64,000 nt of DNA, from assembly GCA_944376795.1 (NCBI GenBank), contig CALWDW010000048.1, forward strand, positions 34,088 to 98,087. The letters run 5' to 3'. Position numbers and translations under genes: made by a program. Shown in pieces: positions 8,569 through 17,195 of this stretch (its first letter is position 1; each line of letters starts with the position of its first letter). The DNA comes from an uncultured Christensenellaceae bacterium (GTDB taxonomy: Bacteria > Bacillota > Clostridia > Christensenellales > UMGS416). The notes beneath the pieces are model-generated. The model was not told where the DNA came from. It searched no databases and worked only from the letters and a program-made list of their open reading frames with translations.

Positions 8569-9912
8569 TCATTCCCCCGCCACCATCAGGGACTCCACCC
8601 GGACGCTGGGCGTGCCCACACCGGACATGGTCATCCGCATATCATTTCCGACCTGGCAGATGTCTCGGAGCAGATCATAGAAATTGCCTGCCACCGTAAT
8701 CTGATCCACCGGTCTGCCTCGCCGTCCCCCTTCGATGGCAAAGCCCCGGGCCGTGAGCGAGAAGTCCCCTGTCACCCCATTGGCCCCGGCATGGAGCCCG
8801 GAGACCTCGGTGATCAAAAGGCCGTCCCCCGCCGCCTCCAGCAGTGCGGAAACCGGTGCGCTACCGGGCCGCAGGCAGAGGTTGCTGGGCGCCACCGTGA
8901 CCTTGCCCTTGTAGCCGGGACGAGCCGCGTTGCCTGTGGTCTGTACGCCGGCCTTGGCGGCGGTCTCCAGGTTATGCAGCAAAGTCATCAGTTTCCCATC
9001 CTGGATAATGGCCTTGGTATAGGCCGGAACCCCTTGGGCGTCAAAGGACGAGGAAGCCAGCCCTTCGGGGAGCAGGGGATCGTCCGTCAGCGTTACGCAG
9101 GAGGCGGCAATAACCTCTCCCTCCCGGCCTGCCAGACGGGAAAGCCCCTTTTGGGCGTTCTCGGCTGAGAACATCCCGGCAAAGGTAGCCAGCAGGTCGG
9201 CCATGACCTCCCGGTCCAACACGATGGGCATGGCGCCCGAAGGAACGGAGGATGCTCCCAGCTTATCCCGAGCGCTGTGCACCGCTTCCTCCGCCAATTT
9301 CTGCGGATCCAGCGCGGCGAAGTCCCTGCCCATTACGTAGGCCAGTCCGTCTACGGTATCTCCGTCCCGCTCCACCACGGCCTCGATGTAGGCCACCAAG
9401 GTATTCTCCTGTTCGCGGAGATTCAACCCTTTGGAATTCACCAAACGCACCTCGCCCCGTCCGGTATGCACCGCGCAGTGGCTTACCGAGCGCACGTCCT
9501 CCATGGCCAGGGCTGCCTTCTCCATGGCCAGGGCCGCCTTGATCTTCTCCTCTGCCGTCACCTCTTCCAGCGCCTGGCTGAAAAGAACCGGCTTGGCATA
9601 GCGGGCATCCTCTCCCGCATATAAAAACTGAAGATCCTGTCCTTTCAGCACCTGGGCATTCTCCCGGGCCCGGTCCACCAGCATGGCGGCGGCTTCCTCG
9701 TCCAGCACCTCGGTGTAGCTCATTCCCATGCTTCCCTGGAAGAGGCCCCGGAAGGAGAGCCCTGCCCGGGAGGAAACCTTGTAGCTGTCCACCTCGCCGG
9801 CGAAAACCGAAACCTGGAAGCTCTCCCCCTCGGAATAGTATACCTCATAATCCTCCAAGCCCGCCTCGGCGGCCTTGGCAAAGAGCCGCTCCACAAATGC
9901 TTCGAAATCCAT
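8569..9912 (-). CDS. tldE: TldE/PmbA-like subunit of a TldD/TldE metalloprotease
   Basis: 447 residues. It is the non-zinc partner of the TldD/TldE heterodimer, which in E. coli degrades unfolded peptides and matures microcin B17 and CcdA. It shows the family's N-terminal domain (DFEAFVERLFAKAAEAGLEDYEVYYSEGES in outline) and C-terminal glycine-rich beta region (GVTGDFSLTARGFAIEGG). No HExxH motif is present, as expected for this subunit. It begins one base after the tldD stop and is translated from the same message. The product acts in the cytoplasm. No dedicated peptide substrate gene is visible beside it. Confidence 0.9.
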   Translation of the reverse strand: MDFEAFVERLFAKAAEAGLEDYEVYYSEGESFQVSVFAGEVDSYKVSSRAGLSFRGLFQGSMGMSYTEVLDEEAAAMLVDRARENAQVLKGQDLQFLYAGEDARYAKPVLFSQALEEVTAEEKIKAALAMEKAALAMEDVRSVSHCAVHTGRGEVRLVNSKGLNLREQENTLVAYIEAVVERDGDTVDGLAYVMGRDFAALDPQKLAEEAVHSARDKLGASSVPSGAMPIVLDREVMADLLATFAGMFSAENAQKGLSRLAGREGEVIAASCVTLTDDPLLPEGLASSSFDAQGVPAYTKAIIQDGKLMTLLHNLETAAKAGVQTTGNAARPGYKGKVTVAPSNLCLRPGSAPVSALLEAAGDGLLITEVSGLHAGANGVTGDFSLTARGFAIEGGRRGRPVDQITVAGNFYDLLRDICQVGNDMRMTMSGVGTPSVRVESLMVAGE

Positions 9913-9913
9913 C

Positions 9914-11311
9914 TTATTCTCCTTTTTTACGTCCGCCGACGGTCATAGCGCTGATCCGAATCAAGGGCTGTCCCACATCGGTGGGAATCGAACCGGAAAG
10001 CGAACCGCACATGCCCTGGCCGGTGCGCATATCCCGTCCCACCCGGTCGATGGTCAGCAGCACCTCGCTTCCCTTACCGATCAAGGTCGCGCCTCGCACC
10101 GGCTTATCTATCTTTCCGTCCTTCACCAGATATCCTTCCTGTACGGCGAAGTTAAACTCTCCGGTAATGGGATTCACCGATCCGCCGCCCATTTTGGCGC
10201 AGTAAAGGCCGTCCCCCATGGTAGCAATGATTTCCTCATTCTCATCGCTGCCGGCAGCGATATAGGTATTGCTCATGCGGGAGGTGGGCGCAAAGGCATA
10301 GGACTGCCGCCGCGAGCAGCCGTTGGGCGCCATGCCCATGCGGCGGCCGCCCAAGGTATCCACCAGATAATTCTTCAAGATCCCGTTTTCAATGAGCACG
10401 GTGCGCTGGGTGGGATTTCCCTCGTCATCGATGTTGTTGGAACCCCAGGCGTTGACCATCGTGCCGTCGTCAATGGCCGTAACAATGTCGCTGGCAATTC
10501 TCTGGCCCAGTTTCCCGCAGAAGACCGAGTGCCCCTTGGCCACGCTGGTGGCCTCCAAAGAATGGCCGCAGGCCTCGTGGAAAAGCACCCCGCCGAAGCC
10601 GTTCTCAATGGCCACCGGCATCCGCCCCGCCGGGCAGTAGTCAGCCCGCAGCATGGTCACCGCCACCCGGGCCGCGTTGCGGCCCACCTGTGCGGGATCT
10701 AGGGCCTCAATGGCCTCAAAACCCCGCTTCCATCCCGGGGCATCGGTGCCGGTCTGGGTTTCGCTCCCCTGGGAAGCCACCGCCGAAACCGCGTAGCGGA
10801 TCCGGGTACGGACATCCTCCACCATGGTTCCCAGGCTGTTGACAATCACCACCCGCTGGGTGCGGTCGGTATAGGAGCAGGTGCTCTGGCTGATGCAGGG
10901 ATCGAACTCCTTGGCGGCGTAGTACCCGGCGCGGACGGCTTCGGCTTTTCGGGCCAAGGCCACCGTGGCCGGGGGAATCACAATGGGATGGTGGTTCTCC
11001 ACCCGGTGGATATGGCTTCCCACCCGGGGACAGACCACCGGACTCTTTCCATCCAGGGCGGCGGCCGCCTGGCGGGCGGTGCGCAGAAGTCCCGCAGGGC
11101 TGGTGTCATTGGTATAGACGTAGACGCTGTCCGTGCCCTTAAGCACCCGAACCCCTGCGCCATGATCCCGGCCGGAGATGGCTTCATCCATCTTTCCGTC
11201 GATCATGGTCAGGGCGGTCACGTCGGTATCCTCCAGGAATATCTCGGCGAAGTCCCCGCCCGTGGACAGGGCCGCCTCCAATACCTGGGCGCTGGTGCTA
11301 GGTGTGATCAT
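9914..11311 (-). CDS. tldD: TldD-like zinc metalloprotease subunit
   Basis: 465 residues. It is the catalytic partner of TldE. The zinc-binding motif HEACGH lies near residues 243-248 in VLFHEACGHSLEATSV, with the conserved metal-ligand region SNTYIAAG downstream. The frame extends 23 codons further upstream, but the ATG of MITPSTSAQ follows GAGGTAATAGC and matches family N termini, so it is taken as the start. The tldD-tldE order and one-base gap indicate an operon ending at the strong terminator beyond tldE. Confidence 0.92.
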   Translation of the reverse strand: MITPSTSAQVLEAALSTGGDFAEIFLEDTDVTALTMIDGKMDEAISGRDHGAGVRVLKGTDSVYVYTNDTSPAGLLRTARQAAAALDGKSPVVCPRVGSHIHRVENHHPIVIPPATVALARKAEAVRAGYYAAKEFDPCISQSTCSYTDRTQRVVIVNSLGTMVEDVRTRIRYAVSAVASQGSETQTGTDAPGWKRGFEAIEALDPAQVGRNAARVAVTMLRADYCPAGRMPVAIENGFGGVLFHEACGHSLEATSVAKGHSVFCGKLGQRIASDIVTAIDDGTMVNAWGSNNIDDEGNPTQRTVLIENGILKNYLVDTLGGRRMGMAPNGCSRRQSYAFAPTSRMSNTYIAAGSDENEEIIATMGDGLYCAKMGGGSVNPITGEFNFAVQEGYLVKDGKIDKPVRGATLIGKGSEVLLTIDRVGRDMRTGQGMCGSLSGSIPTDVGQPLIRISAMTVGGRKKGE

Positions 11312-11502
11312 GCTATTACCTCGCTTCCATTGAAATGGCAGGGATCCATCCGCAAGAAGGATCCATCGATTTTCCTCCATCGTCGGAACAGGTCCGCGCT
11401 GAACGCGGCGCCTAAAAAGCAGGCGCTGCAGCCCACCCTGGAGGCAGGCACAATCCGCAGCCGCACAAGTCTCTTCCGCGCCGCCGGACCTCTCTGTCTG
11501 TT

Positions 11503-11531
11503 AGCTTACCCCAAGACGGGCGATTTGTCTA
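11503..11531 (-). promoter_or_regulatory. candidate promoter of tldD-tldE
   Basis: TAGACA, 17 bases, TAAGCT. The resulting leader of about 185 bases holds two small GC hairpins, but no riboswitch class was recognised. Confidence 0.45.
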
Positions 11532-11686
11532 GTAAGGCACGCTGCCCCCAGTATGCCCCGCCGGCTTCTGCCGTACTCCAGCTGCAGCCAATATCGCATA
11601 AAAAACCAAAATCCTGTAGAAAATTGGCATATTATGTGGTAGAATACCAATATATTGGGGTCAATCATTTCATCAGGAGAGAAACC

Positions 11687-12496
11687 ATGGCATTGGAAGT
11701 ACATTTCTGTCCCAACTGCGGCGCCCCGGTGGACCCCGCTGAAGCGGAACTTGGTCACTACATCTGTCCCTATTGCAATTCCAATATCATTGATTCCGAT
11801 GACAGCAGCCAGGGATTTCTCGAGCAAATCCGCAGAGCCGAATCTCTGCGCAAGTTGGACCAACTCCAGGACGCCTACGACGAATTCTCCGCAGCCGCCC
11901 GGCTTTATCCCGACCGATGGCAGGGCTGGGCCGGCAAAGCACTGTGCGAGATCCAGCTCCTGGACAAAGCCAGCAGCAACTGGAAATACTCCCTCATCAG
12001 CGCCGAAAAGCTGGCGTCCCCGGCAACAGACGCCTTTCTGCGGGACATCCGGTCCCTGGGCGAATGCCGGCACACCCTCTTCCAAACCCGCGCCTCCCTG
12101 GCACAGGCGAAGCAGGAGAAGGATGACACCCGACAGCGGCTCCAGGCCCTGGAAAGCCAACAGGGCCTCGTCAATAATTCTCCCGCGGACGCCGCAAGAG
12201 ACTACGTCGCCCCCATTCTCACCGGTGTGTTCATTATTCTGTTAGGGGTTTTCTCCCTCTGGCCCACCGTTCTGACGTTCCTCATCCTTACGGTCGTCGA
12301 GCTCATCTTTGCTTTCAGAACCCGGTACCGCCGCCAAGAGAACCGCGACGCCTACGAGGCTTCCCTGACGGAAAGCCGCCACACTTTGGAGAAACTGACC
12401 AAAAAGGCCGAGTCGCTGGAAGTCCTTCAAAATGCGCAGCTTCGCCAGGGCAAAGAGCTTCTGGCGAAGCTTGCCAACAACCCCCTGGGCTCCTAA
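11687..12496 (+). CDS. zinc-ribbon membrane protein with helical (TPR-like) segment
   Basis: 269 residues. An N-terminal zinc ribbon (CPNCGAP then CPYCNS, about residues 8-29) is followed by a helical, TPR-like stretch (LDQLQDAYDEFSAAARLYPDRWQG in outline), a charged coiled coil, and two closely spaced hydrophobic segments near residues 166-205. A second charged coiled coil ends the protein. This layout suggests a membrane-tethered adaptor, with function unknown. The frame is open far upstream, but only the ATG after CAGGAGAGAAACC has a ribosome site. Its end overlaps the end of rarA by four bases, so the two genes converge. Confidence 0.75.
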   Translation: MALEVHFCPNCGAPVDPAEAELGHYICPYCNSNIIDSDDSSQGFLEQIRRAESLRKLDQLQDAYDEFSAAARLYPDRWQGWAGKALCEIQLLDKASSNWKYSLISAEKLASPATDAFLRDIRSLGECRHTLFQTRASLAQAKQEKDDTRQRLQALESQQGLVNNSPADAARDYVAPILTGVFIILLGVFSLWPTVLTFLILTVVELIFAFRTRYRRQENRDAYEASLTESRHTLEKLTKKAESLEVLQNAQLRQGKELLAKLANNPLGS

Positions 12497-13821
12497 GCCT
12501 TCGGCTTCTCCTCCCCGGCCAGGGCGGCGCGATAGGCCTTGAGCTCGCGGATACGCTTCTCAAAGCCCTGGTCGCTGGGAACATAGTAGGTCTTTCCCTG
12601 GTCGGCAAGGGGCGCGTACGCCTGGCGGACATAGTGACCGGGAAAGTCGTGGGGATACAAGTATCCCTTCCCCGCGCCCAGCTTCCCTGCCCCGGCATAG
12701 TGGGCATCCTGCAGATGGACCGGTACCGGATCGTGCCGGTCCTGTTTTGCGTCGGCAAAGGCCCCCTCCATCGCCATCACCACCGAATTGGACTTGGCTG
12801 CCTCGCAGATATAGATAATGGCCTGAGCCAAAGAGAGCCGCGCCTCGGGCAGGCCCACCATCTCCAGGGCATGGCCGGCTGCCACCGCCTGCTCCATGGC
12901 CCCGGGCGCCGCCATGCCCACGTCCTCGCTGGCGTGGGCAATGAGCCGCCGCACAATGATCCGGGGATCCACACCCGCTTCAATCAGCCGGGCAAACCAG
13001 GCCAGGGCCGCGTCGCTGTCCGACCCCCGCAGGCTCTTGCAGAATGCAGAGAGCATATCGTAAAAATAGGATTCATCGCACTGGATCACCCGGCGCTGGA
13101 TGGATTCCTCGGCCACCGCCAGATCCACGTGCACTGCGCCGTCAGCCGCAGGCGCCGTAGTCAGCACCGCCAGTTCCAGTGCGTTGAGAGCGCTTCGCAC
13201 ATCCCCGTTGGCCACCGAGGCGATATGATCCAGGGCCGCCTCCTCCATCTCCACCTTCATGGCGCCAAAGCCCCGCTCCGCATCGGACAGGGCCCGCCGC
13301 AGCCCCTCCTTGACCTCTTCGGTGGTCAGATGCCGGAACTCAAACAGGCGGCAGCGGCTGACCAGGGCCGGCGTCATGGCGATCATGGGATTCTCCGTGG
13401 TGGAGCCAATGAACTTGATGATCCCCTTCTCAATGGCGGGCAGGATGGAGTCGCTCTGGCTCTTGCTCCAGCGGTGGCACTCGTCCAGCAGCAGGTAGGT
13501 GCTCTGCCCATAGAGCTTGAGGCGGTTTTCGGCGGCCTTGATCACCTCCCGCACATCGGCCACGCCGCTGGTTACGGCGTTGAGCTTGGCAAAGGCCGAA
13601 GCGGTGGAGGAGGCAATGATGGAGGCCAGCGTGGTCTTCCCGCAGCCCGGCGGGCCGTAGAATATGCTGCTGGTAAGCCGGTCGGCCATAATGGCGCGGC
13701 GCAGCAGCCGGCCCGGACCCACGATATGGGTCTGGCCCAGGAACTCGTCCAGATTCCGGGGACGCATCCGGTCGGCCAGAGGCGCCCGGCGCTCCATTTG
13801 GCCGGTAAACAAATCATCCAC
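12493..13821 (-). CDS. rarA: replication-associated recombination protein A (AAA ATPase)
   Basis: 442 residues, the usual length. RarA/MgsA ATPases act at stalled replication forks and interact with SSB. It has RAPLADRMRPRNLDEFLGQ at the N terminus, Walker A GPPGCGKTT (Lys62), Walker B LLLDECHR, the sensor STTENP, and the MgsA-type C-terminal domain (HDPVPVHLQDAHY). GTG is chosen as start because AAGGAGG lies 8 bases upstream. The upstream ATG at 13842 coincides with the predicted transcription start, and still longer extensions would run into the promoter. Confidence 0.93.
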   Translation of the reverse strand: MDDLFTGQMERRAPLADRMRPRNLDEFLGQTHIVGPGRLLRRAIMADRLTSSIFYGPPGCGKTTLASIIASSTASAFAKLNAVTSGVADVREVIKAAENRLKLYGQSTYLLLDECHRWSKSQSDSILPAIEKGIIKFIGSTTENPMIAMTPALVSRCRLFEFRHLTTEEVKEGLRRALSDAERGFGAMKVEMEEAALDHIASVANGDVRSALNALELAVLTTAPAADGAVHVDLAVAEESIQRRVIQCDESYFYDMLSAFCKSLRGSDSDAALAWFARLIEAGVDPRIIVRRLIAHASEDVGMAAPGAMEQAVAAGHALEMVGLPEARLSLAQAIIYICEAAKSNSVVMAMEGAFADAKQDRHDPVPVHLQDAHYAGAGKLGAGKGYLYPHDFPGHYVRQAYAPLADQGKTYYVPSDQGFEKRIRELKAYRAALAGEEKPKA

Positions 13822-13848
13822 GGCAAATCCCTCCTTTTCCATCCTTTC

Positions 13849-13877
13849 AGTGTAGCAAATTTCTTCCCGCAGCACAA
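13849..13877 (-). promoter_or_regulatory. promoter of rarA
   Basis: TTGTGC, 17 bases, extended TGC-TACACT. Transcription would start near 13842, which supports the GTG start of rarA. Confidence 0.65.
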
Positions 13878-13892
13878 GGCCGCAGCCGCCGC

Positions 13893-14975
13893 CTATGGTT
13901 CCAGCACAAAGTCCAGGATTACAGGGTTGTGATCGGAATAAAGGAAGCCGGTCTGCTCCACCCGCAGTCCCTCCAGACGGACATTGTCGGAGAGCAGGAA
14001 GCCGTCCACATAGGTGACGAAGGAGACACCTTCCTCATAGGGCGCATCGGCATTGCGGCAGGTGGGGGCCAGTCCCTCGCCTTGGGCGATGGGCAGTCGG
14101 ATCCCTTGGGGCAGAGTTTCGGCGGGAAAGGGCAGCGCCCAGGGATCCTCCAAGGGCTCCACCCCAAAGATCTCGCAGGAGCGGCCGGTAAGGTCCTTGT
14201 TAAAGTCCCCGCCGCAAAGGATGTAGTTCCCTGCGGCATACTCTTCCTCCAGGCTGGCGTAAAGCTTCTCCAGCTGGGCCTCTACCACCGCAGCATCCTG
14301 GCTGTAAGCCGAGAGATGGACATTGTACAGGCACAGCTCCCTCCCATTGTCCACGGGGATCCGGGCCAGACTGTAGCAGCGGTCCAGGTCCACCAGCTTT
14401 CCCACTCCCTCTTCAATGGGCAGGCTGACCCGCAGCCCTTGGTCTATGGCGCCCTGGGAGAGGGTGAGCAACCCCGCCTTATTCTTGCCATGGGGCTGGT
14501 AAAAGGGATAGAACAAAAAGGCCGAGTCATAATTCTCCGCAAAGAGAGAAGCATAGGAGGAAAAAGCCTCGGTCAGCAGCGCGCTCTCGTCCACGTGATG
14601 GCTTCGCGTGCCGTCCACGTCCACCTCCTGGAGCAGCATCAGGTCGGCGTCCTCCTCCCGCAGCACGCCGATCATGTCCTCCATGTTCTGCCGCACCGAC
14701 GCCTCGGAGCGGGCCCAGGACTCCGTGCCGCCATCCATAAAGAAGCTGTAGTCCTGGGTATAGGCGGCAAAGCCCAGATTCCACGTCACGGCGCGAAGGG
14801 TTTCGCCCGCGGCGAGCTGTCCGCCGCCATCCCCCTGGGGCGTCAAGGGCTGCATATCCGGAATGCGGCTGTAGCTGGCAAACAGATAGATCACGTAGCC
14901 TGCCAGCGCCGCCGTGAACACGCCCAGCACCAAGCCGGCCGTCTTGAGAATATGCCGCGGCCATGTCCGGCGCAT
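13893..14975 (-). CDS. membrane-anchored endonuclease/exonuclease/phosphatase-fold protein
   Basis: 360 residues. One hydrophobic segment (residues 11-32) anchors the protein, probably with its catalytic domain outside the cell. The EEP-fold metal and catalytic motifs are present in order: TWNLGF (near 65), LLQEVD (near 115), CGGDFNKD (near 252) and YSDHNPV (near 347). The fold covers DNases, sphingomyelinases and phosphoinositide phosphatases, so the substrate is open. GGGAGGTGATCCT precedes the ATG. It is read in the same direction as rarA but from its own promoter. Confidence 0.85.
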   Translation of the reverse strand: MRRTWPRHILKTAGLVLGVFTAALAGYVIYLFASYSRIPDMQPLTPQGDGGGQLAAGETLRAVTWNLGFAAYTQDYSFFMDGGTESWARSEASVRQNMEDMIGVLREEDADLMLLQEVDVDGTRSHHVDESALLTEAFSSYASLFAENYDSAFLFYPFYQPHGKNKAGLLTLSQGAIDQGLRVSLPIEEGVGKLVDLDRCYSLARIPVDNGRELCLYNVHLSAYSQDAAVVEAQLEKLYASLEEEYAAGNYILCGGDFNKDLTGRSCEIFGVEPLEDPWALPFPAETLPQGIRLPIAQGEGLAPTCRNADAPYEEGVSFVTYVDGFLLSDNVRLEGLRVEQTGFLYSDHNPVILDFVLEP

Positions 14976-15003
14976 AGGATCACCTCCCTAGCATACTGCC
15001 TAT

Positions 15004-15032
15004 AGTATACACAAAAAGGCGGACTGTGGAAA
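15004..15032 (-). promoter_or_regulatory. candidate promoter of the EEP-fold gene
   Basis: TTTCCA, 17 bases, TATACT, directly upstream of the gene. The -10 box is perfect and the -35 is weak. Confidence 0.5.
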
Positions 15033-15135
15033 GAATCTGACGTTTTTTACCATATTGACTTTTAATGGACGCATTTTCCAAAACCAGATTCTAAAATTGG
15101 TAATTTAAATACATATTATAAGTAATTATTTTCAA

Positions 15136-15163
15136 TTTACTCATTGGTTTAATTGTGTATAAT
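15136..15163 (+). promoter_or_regulatory. candidate promoter of the secreted-protein gene at 15297
   Basis: TTTACT, 16 bases, TATAAT within the AT-rich stretch 15036-15290. That stretch otherwise shows no ORF or RNA that could be recognised. Confidence 0.5.
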
Positions 15164-15296
15164 TTAACTATAGATGTTTTATATTATGATTTTCGCTTCC
15201 TAAAAGAATTCTGGGGGTGATTCCATTGGTTCACTATATTGCGTTGTAGAAAGCTCAAAAAGCAAAGTAAGGGATATGATCAGAAAGGAGTATACC

Positions 15297-16043
15297 ATGA
15301 AAAAGTCTCTTGCTCTTCGATGTGCATTAGCGCTTCTTTTCTGCGCTACGGTTGTTTTCTCAACAAACACAATCGCCTCAGCAGAGGATTCCTCTTTTTC
15401 ACAAATACCTCCAATGCAGCGCGCAGTCGTTGTCAATGATTTTCCGCTAAATGAAAATCTTGATCAACTGCTCATGGTAGCCGCCCAAAAGTACCAAGAA
15501 AACCCTAACGCCACAAATGGAACGCTGTCAGTGAGTCAGCTCGTGCGAAATGTTGTCTACTCAGATGGAAGCACGGAAAAAAGCTATGTGATAACCAGTA
15601 TGGTTCTGTCCGATTCCCTCGGAAATCCGATCCCTGCTGCAGTAGCAGCAAGTGGATCTTATACAGGCCAGTACACAGGCAATGATATCCAAATGGTACA
15701 CAGAATGTACTACACAACCCGTAGTGAAGGAAGCGGTGATTCTTACCACATCACCAAAGTTACCACCCAGATTCGAAGGAATGCCTCCTATGTTCAGGAA
15801 TTCCGGCAATACATTAATTGCTTCGATTCCTATGTGCTTACTGGAGATAAACCTCGCACCCTACTAAACCAGCATGTTTCGAATCCCACTTTAAATACCG
15901 TGTACACTCTCAATAATACTGTTAATGCCTACTATTATGTGGGAAACCCCATTGGTGACAGTTACTGTATGTCTGGCGTGACGGAAGTTCGCTGGGCAGA
16001 TGACAGAGTCTCCGGAGATATCATTGTAGTAGAGATTCCCTAG
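15297..16043 (+). CDS. secreted protein of unknown function
   Basis: 248 residues. A classical Sec signal peptide (MKKSLALRC, then a hydrophobic core) has a likely signal peptidase I site after ASA near residue 29. The mature part is polar and rich in Thr, Asn and Tyr, with no recognised domain; SMVLSDSLGN and a C-terminal VSGDIIVVEIP suggest a beta-rich exported protein. AAGGAG sits 7 bases before the chosen ATG; a GTG/ATG further up lacks one. Base composition is clearly lower in GC than the neighbours, hinting at recent acquisition. Confidence 0.75.
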   Translation: MKKSLALRCALALLFCATVVFSTNTIASAEDSSFSQIPPMQRAVVVNDFPLNENLDQLLMVAAQKYQENPNATNGTLSVSQLVRNVVYSDGSTEKSYVITSMVLSDSLGNPIPAAVAASGSYTGQYTGNDIQMVHRMYYTTRSEGSGDSYHITKVTTQIRRNASYVQEFRQYINCFDSYVLTGDKPRTLLNQHVSNPTLNTVYTLNNTVNAYYYVGNPIGDSYCMSGVTEVRWADDRVSGDIIVVEIP

Positions 16044-16099
16044 CTTCTATCCCTTGCAGCTAATCTCCAGCTGACCGCAACATCCTAAGGAGGGTACAC

Positions 16100-16837
16100 A
16101 TGAAGCGTCTCTGTTTTCCCATTCTTGCGCTGCTCCTGCTGGGAATCCTGGCAGGCTGCTCCTCGGAGGCCGTCCAGCCCCAGGCGACCCTGCCTCCCGA
16201 TGCAAAAGGGGCCTATGCGCCCCTGGTCTCCTCCCTGGCGTGGGGCATGGAGCCCCAAGCCGTCATGGAAGCCCTGGGAAGCGATTGGGAAGCGCTTCGC
16301 AGCGGGGAGGAGCTATGGATCTATCCCACCGGCTTGGTGATCCGCACCCCGGTAACCGATCCCCTGGGGAATACGGTAACCGCCCATTTGACCTTCGGCA
16401 TGGACCGAACCGGGCTGTACTCCATCCAGTACGACTACGCGCCCGAGCAAATCTCCGCCATCCGCGGATTTCTGCAGGAAACCTACGGTCATGATGGGGA
16501 AGGCTATATCGATCACAGTCCCTGGGAAGTCACCTGGCAGGAGGCCCGGACCATGGCCGATGTCCCATGGATCTGTCAGCAGGTCGAAGCGGCCGGCATC
16601 GCCTCTCCCGCACTGGAGGTCTCCCAGCTTGGCGCCGTAAACCTTGACGTGCCTCTTTCCGGCATCACGCTGCGCCTTGAGGAGGCGACAGAGAACCCCT
16701 GCTCGGTGTACCAGTGGAGCCACGCGGAGACCGCCCTCTTCTACGCCGACTATGCCGCCCAGGCCGGCAAATACCCCACCTACGCCGAATACCTCCAGGC
16801 CCGCATCGCCGCCTGGGAGGAGACCTACGGCGGATGA
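16100..16837 (+). CDS. putative lipoprotein of unknown function
   Basis: 245 residues. The signal peptide ends in the lipobox ILAGC, giving lipidation at Cys20 and attachment to the outer face of the membrane. The mature domain begins with a Pro/Ala-rich linker. It has two similar halves, each with SLAWGMEPQAV- or PWEVTWQEAR-like segments, but no named domain. AAGGAGG precedes the ATG. The gene lies 56 bases after the secreted-protein gene and may be co-transcribed, though its GC content matches the chromosome. Two hairpin terminators follow. Confidence 0.75.
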   Translation: MKRLCFPILALLLLGILAGCSSEAVQPQATLPPDAKGAYAPLVSSLAWGMEPQAVMEALGSDWEALRSGEELWIYPTGLVIRTPVTDPLGNTVTAHLTFGMDRTGLYSIQYDYAPEQISAIRGFLQETYGHDGEGYIDHSPWEVTWQEARTMADVPWICQQVEAAGIASPALEVSQLGAVNLDVPLSGITLRLEEATENPCSVYQWSHAETALFYADYAAQAGKYPTYAEYLQARIAAWEETYGG

Positions 16838-16867
16838 CGCCCCACGATCCCCCCGCATCCGTCTGCC

Positions 16868-16895
16868 AAGGAACCGCCCCGGCGGTTCCTTTCCG
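16868..16895 (+). terminator. terminator 1 after the lipoprotein gene
   Basis: AAGGAACCGCC pairs exactly with GGCGGTTCCTT, followed by TCC. The loop is very tight. Confidence 0.6.
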
Positions 16896-17027
16896 TATTC
16901 CGGAGAAACCCACCCCCAGGTTCTCGCCGTCTTCGCAAAATGGAGCATCGGGAGCCAAGCCCCCGCCGCCTGGGCGGTAGGCAACCTCTGTCCGCGGGGC
17001 CAGGGCGCGGTTTGAGGCCAGCCGCAG

Positions 17028-17053
17028 GGAACCGCCCCAGGCGGTCCTTTTTT
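17028..17053 (+). terminator. terminator 2, near-copy of the preceding hairpin
   Basis: GGAACCGCC, CCA, GGCGGTCC with one bulge, then TTTTTT. It resembles the hairpin 160 bases upstream but has a better T run. Confidence 0.6.
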
Positions 17054-17119
17054 GCGCGCCCCAGGCCTTCTGCTTCCCCACGGGCAAAGATAGCCCATAA
17101 AAGCAGGCATTCCCCGCCA

Positions 17120-17148
17120 TGGAAAGGAAAAAGCCCCCGCGCTATACT
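17120..17148 (+). promoter_or_regulatory. possible promoter of the first FAD oxidoreductase
   Basis: TGGAAA, 17 bases, TATACT. The -10 is perfect and the -35 poor. Confidence 0.35.
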
Positions 17149-17195
17149 CAGCCTAAGCCATCTTAAGTTCATAGGAAAGGGAAGGTATGCTTACC

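Noticed and set aside
10988..11686. N-terminal extension of the zinc-ribbon protein
   Set aside because: The upstream frame is antisense to tldD. The zinc ribbon begins right after the ATG with a ribosome site.
13822..13875. Longer N terminus for RarA
   Set aside because: The extension overlaps the promoter, lacks a ribosome site and is absent from the family.
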